Assembly (NCBI GenBank): GCA_037381915.1
Contig: JARRQJ010000003.1
Location: 62,001 to 126,000 of the forward strand
Length of the DNA stretch: 64,000 bases
Direction: 5' to 3'
Source: JARRQJ01 sp037381915
GTDB lineage: Bacteria; Pseudomonadota; Gammaproteobacteria; DRLM01
The notes under the pieces are model-generated. The model was not told the DNA's origin and searched no databases. It saw nothing but the letters and a program-made list of their open reading frames with translations. Position 1 is the stretch's first letter. Every line of letters starts with the position of its first letter. The position numbers were made by a program, and so were the translations under genes. Positions 54,891-62,925 of the stretch are shown one piece after another.

Positions 54891-54910
54891 TTTGGGAATA
54901 TTTTCCCAAA
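54891..54910. promoter_or_regulatory. Putative operator 2 of the lipoprotein cassettes
   Basis: TTTGGGA-ATATTT-TCCCAAA, with arms identical to operator 1 and the same 6-base spacer length, ends 80 bases before the A2 start. The spacer bases differ while the arms are conserved, which suggests selection on a protein-binding site. Confidence 0.7.
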
Positions 54911-54990
54911 TGCAGAGCGCAACTTTTTGACGCCGCCTACCCGGTGGGCCCTGACAGAATTTTAATTATTAACAATAGAGGATTAATGTC

Positions 54991-56409
54991 ATGAAAAAAC
55001 AATACATTGCACAATCCGCGATGGCGGCTGCCGTCTCCCTAGCTTTAGCTGCCTGTGGTGGCGGTAGCGCCGGTGGCCTAGCTTCATCCACAACAACCCA
55101 GGGCGTCATTACCGGGTTCGGCAGCGTCTTTGTCAATGGAGTGGAATACAACACCGACTCCAGCACGGCCATCAATATGGAAGGCGTCGATAGCCCCGAA
55201 TCCGCCCTCGAGGTCGGGATGCTTGTGACCTTGCAAGGTAGCGTCAATGCAGACGGCAAGACCGGGACGGCCAAGGCGATCAAATACTCCAACCAAATGG
55301 AGGGGGTGGTCAATGCAAACAGTATCGCCGCCGATGGTACCGGCACCCTCACCGTGATGGGCGAAACCGTAAATGTCACCGCCGATACGATCTTCGAGAG
55401 TAAGGTCGCGGGGGTCACCGCTCTCAATCTCATCCAGGTAGGCAACATCGTGGAGGTCAGCGGCTACGCCTCAAGCACCGGGATAGTGATTGCTACGCGT
55501 ATCGAAGTCAAGGCAGCGTCACAGGCACCAGGCTCCGTCATTGAGCTCAAGGGCATAATCTCCGGCCTCGATGCTACTAACAAGACCTTCATGTTCGGCA
55601 GTGTCACTGTAGATTACAGTGGGGTCACCCCAGCGGACATGCCCAGCGTCGGCTTGGCGAATGGACAATATGTCGAGGTCAAAAGCACCACCGCATACAA
55701 CGGTACTGGCAACCTAGTCGCCGCCATCATCGAACTCAGTGATGATGGTGTGAAGGGGCATGACGGCAAGGAAGGCGAAGATCTTGAAGTCAAGGGCTTG
55801 GTCACGTCAAATTTCGCCAATGGTCAGTTCGAGTTGAACGGACGTGTTGTAACGGTTGATTCCAGCACCGAGTATGACAACGGTAGCACCGCACAATTGC
55901 TGACCGGTGCAAAAGTCCAGATGGAGTCCCATTTTGACGCCAGCGGCAATCTGATCGCGGATCAAGTCGAATTCGAACAGACCTCTGAACTTGAATTCGC
56001 AGGGACCTTAGAGGCGGTCGATACAACAGCCGACACCGTCACGATCATGGGGCAGCAATTCTATGTGGACAACAACACCATCATGCTCGATGACCTCAAT
56101 GCAGTCCGCTTCTTTAAACTGGCCGATTTGTCTGTTGCCAATAGCGATCATCTGGAGATAAATGCCTATACAGATGCAGCTACGGGGCATCTCGTCGCCA
56201 CAAGACTTGAACGCACGCAATTCGCTACAGAGGCAACGCTGACAGGGGTAGTGGATACCACTAATACGTTGACAGTATCGGGTGTTCCCGTTGACACGTC
56301 TACGACGACCGGAGTTATTCCAACTCTGACCACCGGCAGCAAGGTGGAAATCACCGGCACCTATATCAACGGCGTACTGTATGCCAGCCAAATAAACCTG
56401 GCGATCTGA
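54991..56409 (+). CDS. Repeat lipoprotein A2 (DUF5666-like units)
   Basis: A 472-residue paralogue of A1. Lipobox LAAC with Cys22, then GVITGFGSVFVNGVEY, nearly identical to A1. The same six beta units follow, including LTVMGETVNVTADTIFESKV and DGVKGHDGKEGEDLEVKGLV, which match A1 positions. It is a few tens of residues shorter, lacking the long Ser/Thr linker and the last His/Asp-rich tail of A1. Its TGA shares one base with the ATG of R2 (TGATG), tighter coupling than in cassette 1. Confidence 0.8.
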   Translation: MKKQYIAQSAMAAAVSLALAACGGGSAGGLASSTTTQGVITGFGSVFVNGVEYNTDSSTAINMEGVDSPESALEVGMLVTLQGSVNADGKTGTAKAIKYSNQMEGVVNANSIAADGTGTLTVMGETVNVTADTIFESKVAGVTALNLIQVGNIVEVSGYASSTGIVIATRIEVKAASQAPGSVIELKGIISGLDATNKTFMFGSVTVDYSGVTPADMPSVGLANGQYVEVKSTTAYNGTGNLVAAIIELSDDGVKGHDGKEGEDLEVKGLVTSNFANGQFELNGRVVTVDSSTEYDNGSTAQLLTGAKVQMESHFDASGNLIADQVEFEQTSELEFAGTLEAVDTTADTVTIMGQQFYVDNNTIMLDDLNAVRFFKLADLSVANSDHLEINAYTDAATGHLVATRLERTQFATEATLTGVVDTTNTLTVSGVPVDTSTTTGVIPTLTTGSKVEITGTYINGVLYASQINLAI

Positions 56410-57251
56410 TGAGGCTACGCAAGCTTGATTGGTGTAACCGGACCGCGGCAATTGTCCGCCTGCTTCGCCCGCTGATCCGCATCTTGCTGCGTAACGGCAT
56501 CTCCTATAACGCTTTTGCGGATTTGGCGAAATGGGTATACGTAGATGTGGCGAGCAAAGAATTCACCGTGCCGGGGCGCAAGCAATCCGTTTCACGTATT
56601 TCGGTGATTACCGGCTTGACGCGCAAGGAAGTTGCGCGCGTTAAAAGCATCACCGTCCCTAGCGATACCGATGAAGCTGCGCAATACAACCGTGCGTCAC
56701 GTGTAATTGGTGGGTGGCTACGCGATCGCCGCTTTTCCCCGCAAGATGGACTTGCCGCGCCACTCCCATTCGATGGCGTCGGAGGCTTTAACGAGCTCGT
56801 CAGAACCTACAGTGGCGACATGACGGCGCGAGCCATGCTTGATGAGCTACTTCGGGCCGGCGCCGTTTCTCGGGATCAGAACGGTGCCATTCATCTCCTA
56901 GCCTCCGGTTACATACCTAAGGACAGTGATCCCGCCAAGCTCAATATCCTTGGCAGCGACGTGGCGCTGTTGATCGGTACTATAGACCATAACTTGCAGA
57001 TCTCCGAGGAACCGCCTCGCTTTCAACGCAAAGTCGCCTATGACAACCTTCCCGTGGAGGCGCTCCCCAAACTCAGAAAATTCACCCAAGAGCGCGCCCA
57101 AGCTGTACTCGAAGAAGTCAACCGCTATCTATCCCAACAAGATCGCGACATCAATCCATCCATGCAGGGTTCCGCCCGAAAGAACGCCGGCATCGGCATT
57201 TATTATTTTGAAGAGGATGTGCCTGAGGAGAACGAAAATGGCAATTCATAG
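56409..57251 (+). CDS. Putative DNA-binding regulator R2 (DUF6502-like)
   Basis: A 280-residue paralogue of R1. LLRPLIRILLRNGISYNAFA and RISVITGLTRKEVARV match R1 almost exactly, so the predicted helix-turn-helix is the best conserved part. KVAYDNLPVEALPKLRKF and the ending YYFEEDVPEENENGNS also match. Start codon overlaps the A2 stop, and its own 3' end overlaps B2 by 14 bp, so all three genes of this cassette are translationally linked. Function inferred as for R1. Confidence 0.7.
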   Translation: MRLRKLDWCNRTAAIVRLLRPLIRILLRNGISYNAFADLAKWVYVDVASKEFTVPGRKQSVSRISVITGLTRKEVARVKSITVPSDTDEAAQYNRASRVIGGWLRDRRFSPQDGLAAPLPFDGVGGFNELVRTYSGDMTARAMLDELLRAGAVSRDQNGAIHLLASGYIPKDSDPAKLNILGSDVALLIGTIDHNLQISEEPPRFQRKVAYDNLPVEALPKLRKFTQERAQAVLEEVNRYLSQQDRDINPSMQGSARKNAGIGIYYFEEDVPEENENGNS

Positions 57252-58620
57252 ATTCATTCACACTACATTAATCTCACTCCTGGTGGCCGGCATGGTCGCT
57301 TGCGGCGGCACCCAATTGGCCGGTGGCGGCATCGGCGGAACCGGCATCAGCCAAGGCCCCATTACCGGGTTCGGTAGCATCTTCGTTAATGGCGTCGAAT
57401 TCAACACTAACAACGCCACCATAATCAAAGACGGCCTTCCGGTTACGCAAAAAGATCTGAAGGTCGGCATGATAGTCACTGTTAGCGGTAACATCGCCAC
57501 CAGCACCAGTGGCACAGCGGCCACCGTAACCTACGCCAAAGAACTACAAGGACCGATTACCGCCATCACTCTCCCCAACACCCTCACCGTACTAGGTCAA
57601 GAAGTAAATGTTGATAACTTTACCAAGATTGAGGTAACGGGTGTATCGTCCGCGGGAATCGCCAATCTTAATCTGCAGGACACGGTAGAGGTCAGCGGAT
57701 TTCCCGCAGTGAATGGCGCTATTCGCGCCACTTACATCGAGGTTAAACCACCCAGCGCCGACGTCGAACTCACAGGATTTGTCAGCGCAAGTGCAAACAA
57801 GGTCGTTACCATCGGTACTCAGGCGGTGGATATCAGCGCTATCAACCCATTAGTCACGCCTGTGCTCGGCGAGTACGTGGAAGTGAAGGGTGTCCTGAGT
57901 GGGACGATTTTGCAGGCAAGCTCTTTTGACGCGAAGTCTCGCTCACTGGAATCCACCAACGCCGACAAGGCGGAACTGCAAGGTCTTGTCAACAGCGTGA
58001 ACTCCTCGACCGAGTTTCTGATAAACGGCCAGGCGGTACAAACGAGCTCACAAACGAATTTCAATGGCGGCACTGCCGACGATATTAACGTCGGACAGTG
58101 GCTTGAAGTTGAAGGTAGCCTGGCAAACGGCGTACTCATCGCCGCCACGGTAACTTTCGAAGATGATATAAGCCTGGAAGGTAATGTAGCCGCCTTAAAC
58201 GGCAATAGCATAAGCCTAGACGGTTATCCCGGCATCAGCATAGAAGTGAATGACGTATTGACCGATGGCAGTACCAATCCGCATGGCATTGGAGACCATG
58301 TAAAGATTCGGGGCCGCAAACTCAGCTCGAGCTGTGGCACAGCGGTATGTCTGCTCGCAACGGAACTCGAGTCAACGACGATAAGCGGTGCAACACCGAT
58401 GGAACTGCAAGGGCCGCTCGAGGCATTTGATCCCGCGGCTGGAACCATTACCGTCCTTGGAATCACGATAGATACATCGCCTATTCAAAGCTTCAGCGGT
58501 ACCGGCATTACGGACGCTACGAGCTTCTTTAATACCGTCAAAATCGGCGACCTGATCGATACCACTGGTAGCCAAGTGGGCGGCGCAATTACCTGGCAAG
58601 CGATAGAATTGAATGACTAA
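57238..58620 (+). CDS. Repeat lipoprotein B2 (DUF5666-like units)
   Basis: A 460-residue paralogue of B1. Lipobox MVAC with Cys22, then QLAGGGIGGTGISQGPITGF, essentially as in B1. The beta units follow without the Ser/Gly/Thr linker, and the last unit (MELQGPLEAF to WQAIELND) matches the end of B1. GAGGAG lies seven bases before ATG 57238, inside the R2 coding end. It faces the convergent dehydrogenase gene with only 6 bp between the stops. Confidence 0.78.
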   Translation: MAIHRFIHTTLISLLVAGMVACGGTQLAGGGIGGTGISQGPITGFGSIFVNGVEFNTNNATIIKDGLPVTQKDLKVGMIVTVSGNIATSTSGTAATVTYAKELQGPITAITLPNTLTVLGQEVNVDNFTKIEVTGVSSAGIANLNLQDTVEVSGFPAVNGAIRATYIEVKPPSADVELTGFVSASANKVVTIGTQAVDISAINPLVTPVLGEYVEVKGVLSGTILQASSFDAKSRSLESTNADKAELQGLVNSVNSSTEFLINGQAVQTSSQTNFNGGTADDINVGQWLEVEGSLANGVLIAATVTFEDDISLEGNVAALNGNSISLDGYPGISIEVNDVLTDGSTNPHGIGDHVKIRGRKLSSSCGTAVCLLATELESTTISGATPMELQGPLEAFDPAAGTITVLGITIDTSPIQSFSGTGITDATSFFNTVKIGDLIDTTGSQVGGAITWQAIELND

Positions 58621-58626
58621 AGCGAC

Positions 58627-59577
58627 TCAATTCACGCCATTGCGCGGCGTACCCTGTAGATACGCCTGAATATTCGCCGCGACCTCGTTCACCAGGCGCT
58701 GGCGCGATTCACGACTTGCCCAGGCGACATGCGGGGTAAGGATAAGATTCGGGACGTCGGCACTCAGCAACGGATTGTCGAGTGGCGGCTCCCGGGTAAG
58801 CACGTCGACGCCCGCGCCGCCCAAGTGGTGTGACCGCAACGCCTCCAACAGGGCCGACTCGTCGACGATGCCGCCGCGGGCGGTGTTGATCAGCACCGCG
58901 CCTCGCTTCATCGCCTGTAATTCCTTGGCACCGATCAAGCCGCGCGTCTCGTCCGTCAGCGGACAATGCAGGGTCAGTGCATCGACCGCCGGCAATAATT
59001 CCGCCAGTGCCACCCGCCCCGGCTGCGCCGCCCTGGCGGGACGTTCCGCGATCATCACCCTCATGCCGAAGGCCTCGGCGACTCTCGCGACCGCCCGGCC
59101 CAATTCGCCGTAGCCGACGATGCCCAGAATCCTGCCGTTCAATTCATGGATAGGAAAATCAAGAAAGGAAAAATGCACGCTCTTTTGCCAGCGCCCGGCC
59201 TGGACGGCTCGATGATAATCCGACACATGGCGCATCAAGCCCAATAACAGCGCGAAGACGTGCTCCACCACGGACGGTGTTGCGTAACCGCGCACATTAC
59301 AAACAGTGATACCCCGTCGCCTTGCCGCTTCCACATCGACATTGTTGGTGCCGGTGGCGGCGACACATATTAATTTGAGATGTTCGGCCGCGGCTAAGGA
59401 CTTCTCATCCAGTATCACCTTATTGGTGATGAGGATGTCGGCCGTGGCGATGCGCCCGATTACGGCCGCCGGCGATGTGCTATCGAAATACTCCCACTCG
59501 ATCCCCTCGCACTCCAACGCCCCCATATTCAAGGCGGATTGCCCCAAAGTACCGGCATCGAGAAATACTCCACGCAT
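58627..59577 (-). CDS. D-2-hydroxyacid dehydrogenase (glycerate dehydrogenase-like)
   Basis: A 316-residue NAD-dependent enzyme. The Rossmann motif is GIVGYGELGRAVARVAEAFG. The catalytic Arg is in NTARGGIVDE, the Glu in REPPLDNPLL and the His in LTPHVAWAS. It is most like hydroxypyruvate/glycerate dehydrogenase (HprA), which reduces hydroxypyruvate to D-glycerate, but related enzymes use other 2-ketoacids. It is transcribed after the small conserved gene at 59613. Confidence 0.88.
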   Translation of the reverse strand: MRGVFLDAGTLGQSALNMGALECEGIEWEYFDSTSPAAVIGRIATADILITNKVILDEKSLAAAEHLKLICVAATGTNNVDVEAARRRGITVCNVRGYATPSVVEHVFALLLGLMRHVSDYHRAVQAGRWQKSVHFSFLDFPIHELNGRILGIVGYGELGRAVARVAEAFGMRVMIAERPARAAQPGRVALAELLPAVDALTLHCPLTDETRGLIGAKELQAMKRGAVLINTARGGIVDESALLEALRSHHLGGAGVDVLTREPPLDNPLLSADVPNLILTPHVAWASRESRQRLVNEVAANIQAYLQGTPRNGVN

Positions 59578-59612
59578 AGTAGCCCCCTACAATGCTCCAA
59601 GAAGCGGCGCCC

Positions 59613-59957
59613 TTACCCCGGCAACAACATCACCGTTGTCTCCGCCGTCTTTTTGCTGATATCGAACTGCAGCTCGCAATACTCGGAGTATTCGCTGGCG
59701 GGGGTCGGATCATCGGTACAACTGCAGCCCGGGATCAGCCCCGCATAGAAGATCCCGGTCTTGGCCCGAATGAAACCGGGCCCTTCGGCAACACTGATGA
59801 TCATCACTTGAAAACCACCCTCGGCGGCATAGCTGCTTTGTGACAAACCCTGCTGCAATGGAAGTGTCAGCACATCTAGGCTCTCAAGCTCTTCCTTGAG
59901 AACGTCTGTGAAACGGGGAGTCGTCCATGCGCTTAACGATTTGACCAGTCTTAACAT
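59613..59957 (-). CDS. Conserved small protein of unknown function with CSCxDDPTP motif
   Basis: A 114-residue protein starting MLRLVKSLSAW. The central part alternates strands (FQVMIISVAEGPGFIRAKTG) and carries PGCSCTDDPTPASEYSEYC, with three cysteines that could bind a metal. I know similar unnamed proteins from Gammaproteobacteria, without a function. ATG 59957 is preferred; the frame continues to 60092 but overlaps egtD and has no matching N-terminus. The ribosome binding site is weak. Confidence 0.7.
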   Translation of the reverse strand: MLRLVKSLSAWTTPRFTDVLKEELESLDVLTLPLQQGLSQSSYAAEGGFQVMIISVAEGPGFIRAKTGIFYAGLIPGCSCTDDPTPASEYSEYCELQFDISKKTAETTVMLLPG

Positions 59958-60040
59958 CGTGGAATCCGGGATTGGGAACCATGATGACAATATACCCCAT
60001 CCCGGCGGATATGAACCCCAGCCCGGCGTCGCTGCGCCGT

Positions 60041-60994
60041 TCAGGCCGAGCGCAGGAAATGCACGCTGAACAGCGCCTCCGAGTCGGTCCATACCCGCAG
60101 CGGCCGATAACCGGCACGACGGGCAAGCGCTTGAAACTCCTCGATGCTGTATTTGTAGGAGTTTTCGGTATGAATCGTCTCGCCTTCATCCAGGCTGAAC
60201 TCGTGGCCGCCGACAACCACGCTCTGGGCTCGGCGGCTGATCAGATGCATCTCGACCCGCCCTTGCTGGCGATTGTAAAAGGCCTGGTGCCGAAAACCGT
60301 TGAGATCGATATGGGCGTCCAGATCGCGCTGCAGCCGGCCGAGAATATTGAGGTTGAAGGCGGCAGTGACACCGGCCGCGTCGTCGTACGCGGCTTCGAT
60401 GCGCTTCACTTCCTTCTTGAGATCGATGCTGAGCAGCAGGGAGCCGCCCTCCCCCAGCAGATTGCGGAGATTGGCCAAAAAGGCCACCGCCGCATCGGGT
60501 TCAAAGTTGCCCAGTGTCGAGCCGGGAAAGAACGCCACCCGCTTGGCGCCTTCGGGGAAAAAGTCCAGATTCAACGGTTGGCAGTAATCGGCGCAGACGG
60601 GATGGACTTCCAGCCAGTCATAATCCGCGGCGAGGGCCTCGGCGGAGCTGCGCAGCTGCTGGCGCGAGATATCGATGGGCACGTACATGGCGGGACGCAG
60701 GTGTTCGAGCAGCAGCCGTACTTTCACCCCCGCGCCGCTGCCCAGTTCCACCAAACAGGCGTCCTCTTCCACCAGCGCGGCCATTTCTCCGGCGTGGCGT
60801 TCCAGGATGGCGATCTCCGTGCGGGTGAGATAATACTCCGGCAACTCGCAGATGCGTTCGAACAGTTGCGCGCCGCGATGATCGTAGAACAGTTTGGGCG
60901 GTAATGCCTTCGGGGTCGCGGCCAGGCCTGCGAGCACCTCGCTCATCAAGCTTGCAGAACTCGGATGATAATCGTGGAAATAGACGCCGGCCAT
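60041..60994 (-). CDS. egtD: L-histidine N-alpha-methyltransferase EgtD
   Basis: A 317-residue SAM enzyme that trimethylates histidine to hercynine, the first step of ergothioneine synthesis. LPKLFYDHRGAQLFERICEL and EYYLTRTEIAIL form the N-terminal family block. CLVELGSGAGVKVRLLL is the SAM loop. FFPGSTLGNFEPDAA and the C-terminal ENSYKYSIEEF complete the substrate site. ATG 60994 overlaps the egtB stop by one base (TAATG). Confidence 0.95.
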   Translation of the reverse strand: MAGVYFHDYHPSSASLMSEVLAGLAATPKALPPKLFYDHRGAQLFERICELPEYYLTRTEIAILERHAGEMAALVEEDACLVELGSGAGVKVRLLLEHLRPAMYVPIDISRQQLRSSAEALAADYDWLEVHPVCADYCQPLNLDFFPEGAKRVAFFPGSTLGNFEPDAAVAFLANLRNLLGEGGSLLLSIDLKKEVKRIEAAYDDAAGVTAAFNLNILGRLQRDLDAHIDLNGFRHQAFYNRQQGRVEMHLISRRAQSVVVGGHEFSLDEGETIHTENSYKYSIEEFQALARRAGYRPLRVWTDSEALFSVHFLRSA

Positions 60995-62286
60995 TATCTC
61001 GGATCGTCCGCCAGGCGGATGCCGCTGAATTGCCAGCGATCGGCGGGGTAAAAGAAATTGCGGTAGCTGGCGCGGATGTGACCCGCCGGGGTGGCACAGG
61101 AGCCGCCGCGCAACACGATCTGATTACACATGAATTTCCCGTTATATTCGCCGAGCGTGCCGGCCAGGGGACGAAAACCCGGATAGGCGACATAGGGGCT
61201 TTGCGTCCATTCCCATACATCGCCGTAGAGCTGCCGCATCCCCGCGCCCTGCGCGGCCATGGGATGATAACGGTCCGTGCCTTGAAGATTGCCGGTCACC
61301 GTCGCTTGCCGCGCCGCCACTTCCCACTCCGCTTCGGTGGGCAGACGCCTGCCGGCCCAGCGGGCGTAGGCATCCGCCTCATAATAACTCACGTGGCAGA
61401 CCGGTTCATGCTCATCCACCGCGCGCATTCCGGCAAGGGTCATGTGCCGCCAGCCCCCGTCGCCGTATTCCCAATAAAGGGGGGCCTCCCAGCTGCGTTC
61501 CCTGACCGTGCGCCAGCCTTCCGACAACCAGTATTCCGGGCGTCGATAGCCATCATCCGCCATGAACTCCAGATATTCGCCGTTGGTGATCGGACGTGAA
61601 GCCAGACGAAAGTCCTCAAGATAGACGCGATGGCGCGGGGTTTCATTGTCGTAACAAAACGCCTCCCCCGCGTGACCGATCTCATAAAGGCCGCCCGCGA
61701 ATTCGTGCCATGCTGGCGCCGGGGGCGGCGCCGACACCCCGCGCCCCGTGTCCTGATATACCGGACACAGAGGCTGGGAGGCAAAGATATGCTTGATATC
61801 GGTGAGGAGCAATTCCTGATGCTGCTGCTCATGGTGGATACCGAGCGTAGCGCGGAAAGCCACATCCGGCCATTGTTGGTCCGGCATGCAGTCGATCAGC
61901 CGCACCATCCACTCATCGACATGATGTCGATAGCGATAAACCTCCTCCAGCGCCGGACGCGACAGAAAGCCGCGTCGGGACCGCGGATGCATGGGGCCCG
62001 CGCCTTCATAGTACGAGTTGAACAATACGGCGAATTGGGGATGGAACTCGCGATAATCGGACAGGAACGGCTTCAGCAGAAAGGTCTCGAACAACCAACT
62101 GACATGAGCGAGGTGCCACTTGGGCGGACTGACGTCGGGCATGGTCTGCATGCAGCAGTCCTCCGCCGACAACGGCGCGCATAATTTCTCGCTCATGCCG
62201 CGTACGGACCGATAGTGCGACAACAGGGCTTGTCGCTCCGGCATAGCCGTTTCATTTCTCAGAGCCCTATCCGTCGGCGACGCCAT
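60994..62286 (-). CDS. egtB: Ergothioneine sulfoxide synthase EgtB
   Basis: A 430-residue non-haem iron enzyme that joins hercynine with gamma-glutamylcysteine or cysteine and oxidises the sulfur. A DinB-like N-terminal domain has the iron histidines in KWHLAHVSWLFE (about H58 or H61) and HEQQH at 152-156. The C-terminal formylglycine-enzyme-like domain has RLPTEAEWEVAARQ and GDVWEWTQSPY. AAGGAG precedes ATG 62286. It is first in an egtB-egtD operon; EgtC and EgtE genes are not in the window. Confidence 0.94.
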   Translation of the reverse strand: MASPTDRALRNETAMPERQALLSHYRSVRGMSEKLCAPLSAEDCCMQTMPDVSPPKWHLAHVSWLFETFLLKPFLSDYREFHPQFAVLFNSYYEGAGPMHPRSRRGFLSRPALEEVYRYRHHVDEWMVRLIDCMPDQQWPDVAFRATLGIHHEQQHQELLLTDIKHIFASQPLCPVYQDTGRGVSAPPPAPAWHEFAGGLYEIGHAGEAFCYDNETPRHRVYLEDFRLASRPITNGEYLEFMADDGYRRPEYWLSEGWRTVRERSWEAPLYWEYGDGGWRHMTLAGMRAVDEHEPVCHVSYYEADAYARWAGRRLPTEAEWEVAARQATVTGNLQGTDRYHPMAAQGAGMRQLYGDVWEWTQSPYVAYPGFRPLAGTLGEYNGKFMCNQIVLRGGSCATPAGHIRASYRNFFYPADRWQFSGIRLADDPR

Positions 62287-62925
62287 CCCTCGACTCCTTG
62301 CTGATTTCGTATAGACCGCAGCAGCAGCTTCTCATTCATTCTGGACCGAGGTTACCATGCCCAGAGTCTTATTCAAAGGCGCAGCGCTCTCAAAGAGCGA
62401 ACTTTGCCATATTGTGAAAGGTAATTATTATTTCTGCCGGACACTGTCAAGCAGCGTTTTCTTCTCACCAGTGATACGCGTGCCGCATGCGGCTTAAGCG
62501 TCGTCGTCACCTTAACCGATTGTTCATGACGGCCTCCATACGGAATCCCATTAGGTGGCCGCTTCATCGTTACTCACGCAATACCGCTTTTCTGCAATTC
62601 CAGGAGAATGATCAACCAAAAGTTGAATGCATCTGACTTATTGGTGATCATACCTCTCTGCCCACGTGATCAGCTCGGTTGTGCACATACACGGTGACAC
62701 TGCTTACTTGACCGGAAGCTTTGCTCCAGATGTTAACGCGATGATATCCCAGCAAGGGGTTGCAGGACAGGACGACCACCAAAGCGTGGCATAAGGGGAT
62801 TGCGTGAAGGCGAAGGCTTCGCCGGATTCATGTACGGCGAAATTGTGTTCGTGGCCAAGCAAGGCCAGTCGTCCGTCAAGTTGCGCCACTACCAGGCAAA
62901 AGGATGTCACAAAAGTCTACATCCG
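62287..62925. other. Gap between egtB and recJ
   Basis: 639 bp without a supported gene. A 12-bp palindrome GCCGCATGCGGC lies around 62483. A 68-codon minus frame at 62704-62910 starts from GTG and has no recognisable family. The egtB promoter should lie at its left end. Confidence 0.5.

Larger units (their letters stand above)
54417..54990. other. Spacer between the two lipoprotein cassettes
   Basis: 574 bp with no supported gene. It begins with a nested hairpin (54449-54496), continues with ordinary mixed sequence, and ends with operator 2 and an AT-rich leader before A2. A 141-codon open frame at 54540-54965 has no ribosome binding site and an unnatural composition. Confidence 0.6.

Noticed and set aside
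54540..54965. 141-codon plus frame between the cassettes
   Set aside because: It covers operator 2 and the A2 leader, has no ribosome binding site and no protein-like pattern.
62704..62910. 68-codon minus frame between egtB and recJ
   Set aside because: GTG start, no clear ribosome binding site, no recognisable family; might be a real small gene but I cannot support it.
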